Shown: positions 54,167 through 63,666 of the stretch, in pieces
Position numbering within the stretch: position 1 is the first letter of the stretch
Layout of the letters: every line of letters starts with the position of its first letter
The notes under the pieces: generated by a model
What the model saw: only the letters and a program-made list of their open reading frames with translations
Databases searched by the model: none
What the model was told of the DNA's origin: nothing
Made by a program: the position numbers and the translations under genes
Source of the DNA: an uncultured Lachnospiraceae bacterium
Lineage (GTDB): Bacteria; Bacillota; Clostridia; Lachnospirales; Lachnospiraceae
Assembly (NCBI GenBank): GCA_949743325.1
Contig: CATJTQ010000076.1
Span: 1 to 64,000, forward strand
DNA: 64,000 nt
Reading direction: 5' to 3'

Positions 54167-55588
54167 ATGAGAGAAAAATTAGAGTCATTATCAAGTAAAG
54201 CATTAAAGGATATAGCTAAGACTAAAGGATTGAAAAATATTTCTTCTTTAAGAAAAGCAGAAGTGATCGAAGAGCTTTTGAAATTATATAATAGAGAACA
54301 AAGTATAAATGAAGAGATCATAACTGAAAATATAACAATAGAAAAGGTAGAATCAGAGAAGATAGGAAAGAAATTAGAGGAATGTAAAATAGAAAAACAG
54401 GAAGAAGTAGTTACTAAAGATGATTCGGATAAGAATGTTGGAAATTCACAGACAGGATTGGACAGTGGAGAATTGGCACAGGGCATTTTAGAAGTTATGT
54501 CTGAAGGTTATGGATTTATAAGGTGTGATAATTATCTTCCTGGTGAGGGAGATGTGTATGTATCTCCAGCTCAAATTAGACGCTTCACATTAAGAACTGG
54601 GGATATATTGTGTGGTAATAAGAAAATAAAGACTCCAACCGAAAAGTTTAGTGCTTTACTATATTTAAAGTCGATAAATGGAGTATCACTTGATAAGATG
54701 GCAAATAGAATTGCTTTTGAAGAGATGGTTCCTATTTTTCCAAATCAGAGGTTGAAGCTGGAAACCTCTAAAGAAGACCGAGCGATGAGAATTCTTGATT
54801 TAGTTTCTCCAATTGGCAAAGGACAAAGAGGAATGATTGTTTCTCAGCCAAAAGCGGGTAAAACAACTCTATTAAAAAGTATTGCTTCATCAGTTTTGAC
54901 AAATAACCCAGAGATGCACATGATAATTTTACTTATAGATGAGCGTCCAGAGGAAGTTACAGATATTAAAGAATCAATTACAGGAGATAATGTTGAAGTT
55001 ATATATTCAACTTTTGATGAGCTTCCTGAACATCACAAGAGAGTATCAGAGATGGTTTTGGAACGTTGTAAAAGATTGGTTGAAATGAGAAAAGACGTAA
55101 TAGTACTATTAGATAGTATAACTCGGCTGACAAGAGCTTATAATCTTACTGTTCCGCCAAGTGGAAGAACACTATCAGGAGGTCTTGACCCTGCAGCACT
55201 TCATATGCCTAAAAAATTTTTTGGTGCTGCTCGTAACATGAGAGGCGGCGGATCATTAACAGTTCTTGCAACTGCATTAGTTGATACCGGCAGTAAAATG
55301 GATGATGTTGTATATGAAGAATTTAAGGGAACTGGAAATATGGAACTTGTACTTGATCGAAAGTTATCAGAAAAGAGAGTTTTTCCAGCAATTGATATTG
55401 TTAAATCAGGTACAAGAAGAGAGGATTTACTTTTAAGCCGTGATGAATTGGAGACCATGGAGATAGTTAGAAGAAATCTAAATAGTATGAGGCAGGACGA
55501 ATCAGTTGAAAAAGTTATTGAGCTTTTTGTTCGTACTAAAAATAATAAATTATTTGTTGACAGTATTAGAAAAAAGCGAAGTCTTTAA
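54167..55588 (+). CDS. rho: Transcription termination factor Rho
   Basis: Rho is the hexameric RNA helicase that ends transcription. The 473-residue protein has a Rho_N helical domain (~1-45), a Glu/Lys/Ile spacer (~46-100), a cold-shock-like RNA-binding domain (GILEVMSEGYGFIRCDNYLP), Walker A SQPKAGKTTLL (~225-235), Walker B VIVLLDSITRLTRAYN and LSGGLDPAALHMPKKFFGAAR. GAGGTT precedes the ATG. About 80 bases separate it from the PAP2 gene downstream. Confidence 0.97.
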   Translation: MREKLESLSSKALKDIAKTKGLKNISSLRKAEVIEELLKLYNREQSINEEIITENITIEKVESEKIGKKLEECKIEKQEEVVTKDDSDKNVGNSQTGLDSGELAQGILEVMSEGYGFIRCDNYLPGEGDVYVSPAQIRRFTLRTGDILCGNKKIKTPTEKFSALLYLKSINGVSLDKMANRIAFEEMVPIFPNQRLKLETSKEDRAMRILDLVSPIGKGQRGMIVSQPKAGKTTLLKSIASSVLTNNPEMHMIILLIDERPEEVTDIKESITGDNVEVIYSTFDELPEHHKRVSEMVLERCKRLVEMRKDVIVLLDSITRLTRAYNLTVPPSGRTLSGGLDPAALHMPKKFFGAARNMRGGGSLTVLATALVDTGSKMDDVVYEEFKGTGNMELVLDRKLSEKRVFPAIDIVKSGTRREDLLLSRDELETMEIVRRNLNSMRQDESVEKVIELFVRTKNNKLFVDSIRKKRSL

Positions 55589-55669
55589 TTCAATCATTTT
55601 AAAAGTATGCAAAATAGAAGTCCCTGAAGTAAATAATATGATAAGGGTTAATTTACAGGAGATCCCAAA

Positions 55670-56215
55670 ATGGCAAGAGAGATATTATTTTTAGATTTTA
55701 TACAAAGTATAAGAACCCCTATTGGAGATTTATTAATGCCAATTATTTCAAGTTTTGGTAATGCTGGATTAATATGGATTTTACTTACGGTTATATTGCT
55801 GATTTTTCCAACTACCAGAAGGAGTGGAGGGATTTTGGCTTTGGCTCTTTGTATTGATGTTGTTTTGTGTAATGGTATATTGAAAAATTTATTTGCGAGA
55901 ACACGTCCGTTTGATGTAAATAGTGCAGTAAGTTTAATAATAGCTAAACCAGTTGATTTTTCATTTCCGTCAGGTCACACTGCTGCCTCTTTTACAGCTG
56001 TATCTGCACTGTATTTTTCTGGAGAGAAGAAAATATGGAAACCTGCATTGATACTGGCGCTATTAATTTCATTTTCAAGAATGTATTTGTATGTGCATTT
56101 TCCTACAGATATTATTGGAGGGATTTTAGTTGGAATAGCAGCTGGTTTTCTTGCTAATAAGACAGTAGAAAAATTGGAAAAATGGAGAAGTCGTAAAGAT
56201 AAAAAAGAATCATAG
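55670..56215 (+). CDS. PAP2-family phosphatase (BcrC/undecaprenyl-PP phosphatase-like)
   Basis: The 181-residue membrane protein has about five hydrophobic segments and all three PAP2 motifs: KNLFARTRPF, PSGH and SRMYLYVHFPTD. Such enzymes dephosphorylate undecaprenyl pyrophosphate to recycle the wall lipid carrier, or other lipid phosphates. GGAGATCC precedes the ATG. The vanR-like gene begins 20 bases downstream, so the two may share a transcript, which fits a wall-stress role. Confidence 0.85.
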   Translation: MAREILFLDFIQSIRTPIGDLLMPIISSFGNAGLIWILLTVILLIFPTTRRSGGILALALCIDVVLCNGILKNLFARTRPFDVNSAVSLIIAKPVDFSFPSGHTAASFTAVSALYFSGEKKIWKPALILALLISFSRMYLYVHFPTDIIGGILVGIAAGFLANKTVEKLEKWRSRKDKKES

Positions 56216-56234
56216 TAGTTTCAGGAGCTTTAGG

Positions 56235-56939
56235 ATGAACGAGACAATTTTAGTTGTGGATGATGAAAGAGAAATTGCAGATTTAATAGAATTATATTTG
56301 ACTAATGACGGCTACAAAGTATATAAGTATTATAATGGTTATGATGCTTTAAGATGTGTTAAAGAGAATGATATAGATTTAGCAATTTTGGATGTAATGC
56401 TGCCGGATATAGATGGCTTTCATATATGTAGGGAAATTAGAGAAGATTTTTATTTTCCTATAATTATGCTTACTGCCAAAGTAGAAGATAGTGATAAAAT
56501 AATGGGCCTTACGATTGGAGCAGATGATTATATTACAAAGCCTTTTAATCCTTTGGAAGTTGTTGCAAGGGTAAAAACACAGCTTAGGCGTTATGTTCGT
56601 TATAATAATGCAGTTAATTTAGTTGAAAAGACTATACATACAGCAGAACATGATATTAAAGGTCTTGTAATTAATAAGGAAACACATAAGTGCAGTCTTT
56701 ATGGGGAGGAAATTTCTTTAACTCCAATAGAATTTTCTATATTATGGTACTTATGTGAACATCAGGGAAGAGTTATATCTTCAGAAGAGTTGTTTGAGAA
56801 AGTGTGGGGTGAGAAATTCCTTGATAATAATAATACGGTAATGGCTCATATTGGTAGGTTGAGGGAGAAACTTAAAGAGCCTGTAAAGAATCCTAAGTTT
56901 GTTAAAACAGTATGGGGGGTTGGATACACTGTCGAGTAG
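56235..56939 (+). CDS. vanR: OmpR-family response regulator, VanR-like
   Basis: The 234-residue regulator has a receiver with DDE, phospho-Asp in LAILDVMLPDIDGF (~52) and ITKPFNP, and a C-terminal winged helix (LTPIEFSILWYLCEHQGRVIS, TVWGVGYTVE). It should bind DNA when phosphorylated by the adjacent kinase and control the downstream ligase gene cluster. AGGAG precedes the ATG. The VanR name rests mainly on the neighbouring vanG-type genes; OmpR-family regulators look alike. Confidence 0.82.
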   Translation: MNETILVVDDEREIADLIELYLTNDGYKVYKYYNGYDALRCVKENDIDLAILDVMLPDIDGFHICREIREDFYFPIIMLTAKVEDSDKIMGLTIGADDYITKPFNPLEVVARVKTQLRRYVRYNNAVNLVEKTIHTAEHDIKGLVINKETHKCSLYGEEISLTPIEFSILWYLCEHQGRVISSEELFEKVWGEKFLDNNNTVMAHIGRLREKLKEPVKNPKFVKTVWGVGYTVE

Positions 56940-58035
56940 AAAAATACATTCAGGAAGAAAATATAAGAATATTCTTATTAGACGTATAGTAGTACAATAC
57001 TTTTTTTCCTTGATAGGATTTATAATTGGATTTATTTTTACTGTTATATTTTTATATGATATTACAACAAGTATTACATGGCAGCCGTATGATCCTCTCT
57101 ATATAATATTGCATTTTGTAAAAGAGTATATTTTGTTATTTATGGGTATACCTATAATAGCAGGATGGGCATTTATTACATATTTGTTTATGAGACGCCC
57201 GCTTATTTATCTTGATGAAGTTATATCTGCCTCAGAGCAGCTTGCACAGCCAACAAATGAACAAATAATTTTATCTGATGCTATGAAAAATGTTCAGGAT
57301 GAGCTTAATCACGTAAGAGCGACGGCACTTAGAAGTGATTTACTGGCAAGGGAAGCTGAACAGCGAAAGAATGATTTGATAGTTTATCTTGCGCATGATT
57401 TAAAAACTCCGTTAACTTCAGTAATAGGATATTTAACTTTGCTGCATGATGAAAGTCAGATATCAGAAGAATTAAGAAAAAAATATTTATCAATTTCACT
57501 TGAAAAGGCTGAGAGGTTGGAAGATTTAATAAATGAGTTTTTTGAAATAACTAGATTTAATCTCTCAAATATTACATTACAGTATACTAAAGTAAATTTA
57601 ACGCGTCTGTTAGAACAGCTTGTGTTTGAATTTAGGCCGATGCTGCTGGAAAAAAATCTGCAATGCAGTTTAATTGCTGAACATGATATTATGATATCAT
57701 GTGATGTGGACAAGCTTCAGCGCGTTTTTGACAATCTTTTAAGAAATGCAGTGTTTTACAGTTATGAAAGTAGTAAAATTGAGATTAAAGTAGATAATAA
57801 TGATAATTTTTTGAAAATTTTATTTATAAATCATGGTGATAATATTTCAGAAGATAAACTTAACCGCATTTTTGAGCAATTTTATAGATTAGATACTTCA
57901 AGAAGTTCAAGAAATGGTGGTGCAGGGCTTGGTCTTGCAATAGCAAAAGAGATTATTGAGCTTCATAATGGATCTATAAAAGCAAAAAGTGAAAATGAAT
58001 TAATTGAATTTGAAGTGACAATTCCTATTTCGTAG
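56899..58035 (+). CDS. vanS: Sensor histidine kinase, VanS-like
   Basis: The protein (up to 378 residues) has two membrane segments (~28-52 and ~73-97), a short extracytoplasmic loop, HisKA with the His in LAHDLKTPLTSVIGY (~167), an N box (VFDNLLRNAVFYS) and a G box (GGAGLGLAIAKEI). It overlaps vanR by up to 41 bases. The start is uncertain: TTG at 56899 lacks a ribosome site, TTG at 56920 sits too close to GGGGGG, and CTG at 56929 has the best spacing. It probably senses a wall-active compound or state and phosphorylates VanR. Confidence 0.8.
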   Translation: MLKQYGGLDTLSSRKIHSGRKYKNILIRRIVVQYFFSLIGFIIGFIFTVIFLYDITTSITWQPYDPLYIILHFVKEYILLFMGIPIIAGWAFITYLFMRRPLIYLDEVISASEQLAQPTNEQIILSDAMKNVQDELNHVRATALRSDLLAREAEQRKNDLIVYLAHDLKTPLTSVIGYLTLLHDESQISEELRKKYLSISLEKAERLEDLINEFFEITRFNLSNITLQYTKVNLTRLLEQLVFEFRPMLLEKNLQCSLIAEHDIMISCDVDKLQRVFDNLLRNAVFYSYESSKIEIKVDNNDNFLKILFINHGDNISEDKLNRIFEQFYRLDTSRSSRNGGAGLGLAIAKEIIELHNGSIKAKSENELIEFEVTIPIS

Positions 58036-58095
58036 GAAAATTGTAAGAATTTCCTCATTAAAATAAAAGAAAGTTATATGGCTATTTTTATAAAT

Positions 58096-58144
58096 AACAC
58101 TCTTGTTATTGATACAATTATTGTATCAGGACAAGGGTGTTTTT
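58096..58144 (+). terminator. Terminator or attenuator between vanS and vanG
   Basis: A long hairpin: outer AACACTCTTG (58096-58105) / CAAGGGTGTT (58132-58141) with one G-U pair, inner GATACAA (58111-58117) / TTGTATC (58121-58127), followed by TTTTT. It ends 35 bases before the vanG start, leaving no room for a promoter between, so vanG must be expressed by read-through or from a promoter within 58036-58095. Confidence 0.7.
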
Positions 58145-58179
58145 AATTGCCTATAAATAATTGAAAAGGAGAAATTATT

Positions 58180-59229
58180 ATGAATAAGAAGACAATAGCA
58201 GTTATTTTTGGAGGAAATTCAACAGAGTACAAGGTTTCACTGCAATCAGCAGCCTCTGTATTGGAAAATATTAATACAGAAAAATATACAGTTGTAATGA
58301 TTGGTATTACAAGGGAAGGGGAGTGGTATCACTATACGGGAAATTATAAAAATATAGAAGATAATAGCTGGATAGATGATTATGATAATCTTAGTTCTGT
58401 TGTTATTCCGCAAAATAAATCTGTACAAGGTTTTTTTGAGTTTAATGGTAATCAATACAAAGTTATAAATATTGATTTAGTTTTTCCTGTACTTCATGGG
58501 AAAAATGGTGAGGATGGTACATTGCAGGGATTGTTTGAATTGGCAGGAATTCCGGTAGTAGGATGCAGTACATTATCATCTGCAATTTGTATGGATAAAG
58601 ACAGGGCGCATAAACTTGTAAGTACTGAAGGTATTTTAGTGCCAAAATCAATTACTTTTAAACAGCATGATAAAGACAAATCAATATTTAAAATTGAAGA
58701 AAATTTAGAGTTTCCTGTTTTTGTTAAACCTGTCCGTGCAGGTTCTTCATTTGGAATAACAAAAGTATCAGATAAGATGGGATTAACAACAGCCATTGAT
58801 AAGGCATTTGAATATGATGATGAAGTAACTGTTGAGGAGGCAGTAGATGGTTTTGAAGTGGGATGTGCTGTTATGGGAAATGACAGTCTTACAATTGGAA
58901 GAGTAGATGAGATAGAAATTGCAGATGGCTTTTTTGATTATGTAGAAAAATACACATTACAATCATCCAAAATATATATGCCTGCTAGAATTGACAGTAA
59001 TATAGAAAGAAAAGTCCAAAAGACTGCAGAAAGAATTTATAAGGTTTTAGGTTGTTCAGGTTTGGCAAGAGTTGATATGTTTCTGACACCTTCTATGGAT
59101 ATTGTTTTTAACGAAGTTAATACAATTCCTGGATTTACAAGTCACAGCCGTTTTCCTAATATGATGAAAGGAATTGGATTGTCTTTTAGTGAAATGTTGG
59201 ACAAGCTGATAGGGTTATATATAAAATGA
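58180..59229 (+). CDS. vanG: D-alanine--D-serine ligase, VanG-type
   Basis: The ligase makes D-Ala-D-Ser, which lowers vancomycin binding to wall precursors. The 349-residue ATP-grasp protein has IAVIFGGNSTEYKVSLQSA, FPVLHGKNGEDGTLQG, VFVKPVRAGSSFGI, the omega-loop FFDYVEKYTLQSSKIYMPAR, and NEVNTIPGFTSHSRFPNM. The EKY loop and the following PAR segment match VanG as I know it rather than housekeeping Ddl. GAGGAAAT-type site AAAGGAGA precedes the ATG. vanXY and vanT genes follow, overlapping, which supports the D-Ser assignment. Confidence 0.9.
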   Translation: MNKKTIAVIFGGNSTEYKVSLQSAASVLENINTEKYTVVMIGITREGEWYHYTGNYKNIEDNSWIDDYDNLSSVVIPQNKSVQGFFEFNGNQYKVINIDLVFPVLHGKNGEDGTLQGLFELAGIPVVGCSTLSSAICMDKDRAHKLVSTEGILVPKSITFKQHDKDKSIFKIEENLEFPVFVKPVRAGSSFGITKVSDKMGLTTAIDKAFEYDDEVTVEEAVDGFEVGCAVMGNDSLTIGRVDEIEIADGFFDYVEKYTLQSSKIYMPARIDSNIERKVQKTAERIYKVLGCSGLARVDMFLTPSMDIVFNEVNTIPGFTSHSRFPNMMKGIGLSFSEMLDKLIGLYIK

Positions 59230-59996
59230 TAAAAAAAATCATACTAAAAGAAGAAAAAATATACAGAGGAAATCTGATTCTTGTCAATGAACAATATCCT
59301 CTTAAAAACATAATAACGAATGGGCTAACAGCTTTTGATATTCGTTATCCTCAAATTTATATATTGCGTGATGCAGCAAATGTACTGCAGCTTCTATTAG
59401 AAAAAATATCATCAAACAATTCTATTGTTCCGGTAAGCGGATATCGTTCTTTAGAGGAACAGACAAAAATATTTGAGTGTTCCTTAATAAAAAATGGCGA
59501 GAGCTTTACAAGAAAATTTGTTGCTTTGCCGAATCACAGTGAACATCAGACAGGACTTGCAATAGATTTAGGATTGATGAAAACACCTGGTGATAATATT
59601 GATTTTATTTGTCCTTATTTTCCATACACAGGTTTAAGCGATAAATTTAGGAAAATTGCTCCAGACTATGGTTTTATTGAGAGATATTTGAAGGAGAAGG
59701 AAGCGATTACAGGTATATCTCATGAACCATGGCATTTTCGCTATGTAGGATTTCCACATTCAAAAATAATTCAGGACAATAGATTATCACTTGAAGAATA
59801 TATAGAATTTTTAAAGGAGTTCAGAGCGGATAGCAAGTTTTTATACAAGTGTGATTGTAACATTGAGATTTATTATGTACCAGCAAAAAACAATGAGACT
59901 ACTATTGAATTGCCGGAAAAATCGCTCTATCAGATTTCAGGAAATAATGTCGACGGTTTTATTGTAACAGTATGGAGGAAAAATAATGAACAATGA
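59226..59996 (+). CDS. vanXY: D,D-peptidase/carboxypeptidase, VanXY-type
   Basis: The enzyme removes D-Ala-D-Ala or terminal D-Ala so that only the altered precursor remains. It overlaps vanG by four bases (ATGA). The 256-residue protein carries the zinc motifs of the family, SEHQTGLAIDLG (His, Asp) and EPWHFRYVG (catalytic Glu and His), plus VSGYRSLEEQ. There is no signal peptide or membrane segment, as in cytoplasmic VanXY and unlike membrane VanY. The last ~55 residues are a small extension. Confidence 0.87.
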   Translation: MIKKIILKEEKIYRGNLILVNEQYPLKNIITNGLTAFDIRYPQIYILRDAANVLQLLLEKISSNNSIVPVSGYRSLEEQTKIFECSLIKNGESFTRKFVALPNHSEHQTGLAIDLGLMKTPGDNIDFICPYFPYTGLSDKFRKIAPDYGFIERYLKEKEAITGISHEPWHFRYVGFPHSKIIQDNRLSLEEYIEFLKEFRADSKFLYKCDCNIEIYYVPAKNNETTIELPEKSLYQISGNNVDGFIVTVWRKNNEQ

Positions 59997-62124
59997 AAAA
60001 AGTTATACAGGAATTGATTATTTTAGGTTTATTTCATCTTTGCTTATAATAGCAATACATACGTCACCTCTTGCTTCAATAAGTGCAACAGGGGATTTTG
60101 CTCTTACAAGAATAATTGCGCGGGTTGCAGTTCCATTTTTTTTAATGACATCAGGCTTCTTTTTAATATCAAAATATACTTATAATTCCGATAAATTAAG
60201 ACATTTTATCAAAAAGACATGTTTAATTTATGCTGGTGCAATTATTATTTATATTCCGATCAATGTGTATAACGGTTATTTTAAGATGGATAATATTTTA
60301 CCTAACCTTATTAAAGATTTTTTGTTTGACGGTACTTTGTATCATTTATGGTATTTGCCTGCATCAGCAATCGGTGCGACTATATCATGGTATCTCGTCA
60401 AAAAATTAAATTATAGAAAAGCCTTTATAATATCTATATTATTATATATTGTTGGCTTATTTGGAGACAGTTATTATAATATTATTCAAAGTGGTTCAGT
60501 GATAGATGGATTTTATTCTTTGATATTTCAGATTAGTGACTATACTAGGAATGGAATATTTTTTGCGCCTATTTTTATGATTCTTGGAGGCTGGATTGCT
60601 GATAATCGTCCTAAAAACATAGTTAAAAGATCGGTATGTGGATTAGCTGTTAGTTTTATACTAATGCTTATTGAAGCGGAAGTACTTCATTTCTTTGAAA
60701 TTCAGCGCCATGATAGCATGTATATTTTTCTGTTGCCTGTAATGTACTATTTATTTAATTTTATTTTGCAATTTAGAGGAAGACGGCTTGAATTTTTGAG
60801 AACAATTTCTCTTATTATTTATATTATACATCCACTAATTATTGTAGTGGTGCGCATGGTTTCAAAGATTCTGCATTTACAAAGCATCTTTGTGGAAAAT
60901 AGTATAGTAAATTATCTAGTTGTATGTTTATTTTCAATACTCTTTTCTGTGCAGGTAGTTGTATTATATAATAAAAATAAATTAAATAGAAAAAGAGAAT
61001 ATATATATAATACAGACAGAGCTTATTTGGAAGTGAATTTAAAAAATTTAGAGCATAATGTAAAAGTACTGAAAAAGGCTATGCCGCCTAAATGTAAATT
61101 GATGGCAGTTGTAAAGGCTGAGGCATATGGACATGGTTCTTTTGAAATTTCTACTCATTTAAATAGAATAGGTGTGAGGGCTTTTGCAACAGCGACTATT
61201 GATGAGGCTATAAAACTTAGATTATATGGTATTGAAGGGGAAATACTAATATTAGGATATACAGATATCAGCCGGGCAATTGAGCTTAGAAAATATAATT
61301 TAATACAGACAATAATAGATTTTGATTATGCTAAAGCTTTAAATCGACAAGGCGTTAGACTTAAAGTACATGTAAAGATAAATACAGGAATGAACAGATT
61401 GGGAATAGATTATTTGGATTTACATAAAATAGAGAAAGTATTTTCTATGAAAAATATTGATGTATGTGGAATATATACTCACTTGTGCTGTGCAGATAAA
61501 TTATCATATAATGAAATAACATTTACTAGACAGCAGATTGACAATTTTTATAACATGCTTAACAGCCTAGAGAGAAAAGGAATATCTATACCTGCAGTTC
61601 ATATTCAAAGCAGTTATGGACTGATGAACTATCCAGATTTGACCTGCGATTATGTCAGAGCGGGTATTGCCCTGTATGGAGTAAAAAGTTTTCCTAATGA
61701 TGATACAGTAATTGAGCCGGATTTGCGGCCTGTACTTTCTTTGAAAAGTAAAGTAGTGCTTATTAGACATGTGAGCAAAGGTGAAAGTGTGGGGTATGGA
61801 AGAAAGTTCATTGCAGAGCATGACAGCACTATCGCAATACTTCCTGTAGGCTATGCAGATGGCTTTCCAAGAAGTTTATCTTGTGGTAATGGGTATGTGA
61901 GGATAAATGAAAATATCGTCCCTATAATTGGGTATATATGTATGGATCAGCTTGCAGTTGATATTACAGATGTTCAAAATGTTTGCGTTGGAGATTCAGC
62001 AGTTCTTGTTGGGGAAGAATTCTCAGATTATATTTCAGCCCCTTATACCGCCTATAATGCAGGCAGCATAAGTAATGAGCTGTTATGCAGGATGGGGTGC
62101 AGACTACAAATTAAATATAAATAA
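59986..62124 (+). CDS. vanT: Membrane-bound serine racemase, VanT-type
   Basis: VanT supplies D-Ser for VanG. The 712-residue protein has an N-terminal acyltransferase-3-like membrane domain with about ten segments (~10-335; GIDYFRFISSLLIIAIHT) and a C-terminal PLP racemase (~345-712) with the PLP Lys in AVVKAEAYGHG, catalytic Tyr in VGYGRKF and CMDQLAVDIT. Near the end, GSISNELLCRMG has Asn697 where alanine racemases have Tyr (INYEV); Asn there is typical of VanT and favours serine. It overlaps vanXY by 11 bases and ends overlapping the minus-strand MATE gene by 14. Confidence 0.92.
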   Translation: MNNEKSYTGIDYFRFISSLLIIAIHTSPLASISATGDFALTRIIARVAVPFFLMTSGFFLISKYTYNSDKLRHFIKKTCLIYAGAIIIYIPINVYNGYFKMDNILPNLIKDFLFDGTLYHLWYLPASAIGATISWYLVKKLNYRKAFIISILLYIVGLFGDSYYNIIQSGSVIDGFYSLIFQISDYTRNGIFFAPIFMILGGWIADNRPKNIVKRSVCGLAVSFILMLIEAEVLHFFEIQRHDSMYIFLLPVMYYLFNFILQFRGRRLEFLRTISLIIYIIHPLIIVVVRMVSKILHLQSIFVENSIVNYLVVCLFSILFSVQVVVLYNKNKLNRKREYIYNTDRAYLEVNLKNLEHNVKVLKKAMPPKCKLMAVVKAEAYGHGSFEISTHLNRIGVRAFATATIDEAIKLRLYGIEGEILILGYTDISRAIELRKYNLIQTIIDFDYAKALNRQGVRLKVHVKINTGMNRLGIDYLDLHKIEKVFSMKNIDVCGIYTHLCCADKLSYNEITFTRQQIDNFYNMLNSLERKGISIPAVHIQSSYGLMNYPDLTCDYVRAGIALYGVKSFPNDDTVIEPDLRPVLSLKSKVVLIRHVSKGESVGYGRKFIAEHDSTIAILPVGYADGFPRSLSCGNGYVRINENIVPIIGYICMDQLAVDITDVQNVCVGDSAVLVGEEFSDYISAPYTAYNAGSISNELLCRMGCRLQIKYK

Positions 62125-63430
62125 TATTATTTTTTTCTCTTTTTATTATAAGAAGTAAAATAATAAGAGTGATAAGTTCTGCAGCAGGAAAAGCAAGCCA
62201 GACTCCTGTCATTCCTAATATAAACGGAAGTGTAAAGGTACACGCTAAAATGGCAATTACTCCTCTTGATATTGATGTGATAAATGCCCCTTTTGCTTTC
62301 TCTATAGCACTTAATATTCCCGAACCAACAATATTGAATCCAGCAAATATAAAACCTGTAAAATATATTCTAAGTCCAGTTACAGCGTATGTAGTTAATA
62401 ATTTATTACCTTCACTGTTAAATATTTTAGTAATGTAAGAGGCTGTTATATAAACATATAAAACAATAATTACTGCAAAGAATGAGGATGTAATCAATGT
62501 AAGTTTAATAACAGTTTTTAATGACTGCAAATCTTTTTTTCCATAATAGTCGCTTAGAAGTGGCTGAGCTCCCTGTGAAATTCCATTAAATACAGATACT
62601 GCGACAAGAGCAGTATTAGCAACTACCCCATAAGCAGCAACTCCTATATTTCCAGTAAGTCCTAAAATAACGACATTGAACGCAGCTGTTGTAACGCCAG
62701 ATGATATTTCAGATACAAATGATGATATGCCAAGCTGACATGTCCAAATAAGCTTTTTTAAAGATGGTGGGCATATACAGAATTTAATGTTGCTTTTTTT
62801 GGAAAATAGATGTGTACAGCAAATTAAAACGCCAACTATAGGGGAGAGGGCTGTGGCAAGAGCCGCGCCCTCCATGCCCATATTGAAGGGAAACATTAGT
62901 ATATAATCCATTACGATGTTAAATATAGTGCTTGATAAAGTTGCTGTCATTGAAAGGGATGGCTGACCATCGTTTCTTGTAAAAGCATTACACACATGAT
63001 TCCACATAAAACAAGGGGAAAATATTAACACAATTCTTAAATAACCAGTTCCTATTTCTGCAATTTTTTTATCAGCTCCTAGTAAGTATAGAATTTTATC
63101 AGGACAAAGTATTCCAATTGATATAAAAATTAAGCTTATAATCAATGTACAACAGAGCGCGTGAAAAAATAAAGTATCTGATTTGTCTTTATCAATTTTA
63201 TTAAAAATTGTAAAACGAATTGCAGATCCAACTCCGATCATCGCTCCTATTGCATATATTAGACTGTATACAGGAAGTACAAGATTTAACGCAGTAATTC
63301 CGCTGCCGCCTTGTGATTTTGCTATAAAAAATGTATCTGCAATGATATATGCAGATATACCAATCATGGCTAATATATTTTGTGATACATATTTTAAGTA
63401 TTTATGTTTAACTATAATTTTTTCAGTCAT
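62111..63430 (-). CDS. MATE-family efflux transporter
   Basis: The 439-residue membrane protein has about twelve hydrophobic segments in two similar halves (NILAMIGISAYIIADTFFIA at the start; IGVAAYGVVANTALV mid-way), with the typical MATE spacing of QGGSGITALNLVLPVY. MATE proteins export cationic drugs or metabolites with H+ or Na+. The ATG has AAAGGA 12 bases upstream. It converges on vanT with a 14-base overlap of coding ends. I see no link to the van genes other than position, and the substrate cannot be named. Confidence 0.9.
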   Translation of the reverse strand: MTEKIIVKHKYLKYVSQNILAMIGISAYIIADTFFIAKSQGGSGITALNLVLPVYSLIYAIGAMIGVGSAIRFTIFNKIDKDKSDTLFFHALCCTLIISLIFISIGILCPDKILYLLGADKKIAEIGTGYLRIVLIFSPCFMWNHVCNAFTRNDGQPSLSMTATLSSTIFNIVMDYILMFPFNMGMEGAALATALSPIVGVLICCTHLFSKKSNIKFCICPPSLKKLIWTCQLGISSFVSEISSGVTTAAFNVVILGLTGNIGVAAYGVVANTALVAVSVFNGISQGAQPLLSDYYGKKDLQSLKTVIKLTLITSSFFAVIIVLYVYITASYITKIFNSEGNKLLTTYAVTGLRIYFTGFIFAGFNIVGSGILSAIEKAKGAFITSISRGVIAILACTFTLPFILGMTGVWLAFPAAELITLIILLLIIKREKNNIIYI

Positions 63431-63666
63431 TGTACAGCACTATCCTTTCTGTTATGTATATTTTTACTTATGTTAAGTTAAAAGTGCGTTGCTTTAGATT
63501 TGTTCAGTTTATGTGAAATTAAAGAATTTGTCAATATATATTAGTAAGAATAAATTATGCTAAATAATAAAAAATTGATGTTTTTTTACAAAAAGTATTG
63601 GAATAAATTGCAAAACATTGTAAAATATAATAAAATTTTATATTTTTTCAGACAGGAGGGATAGAT

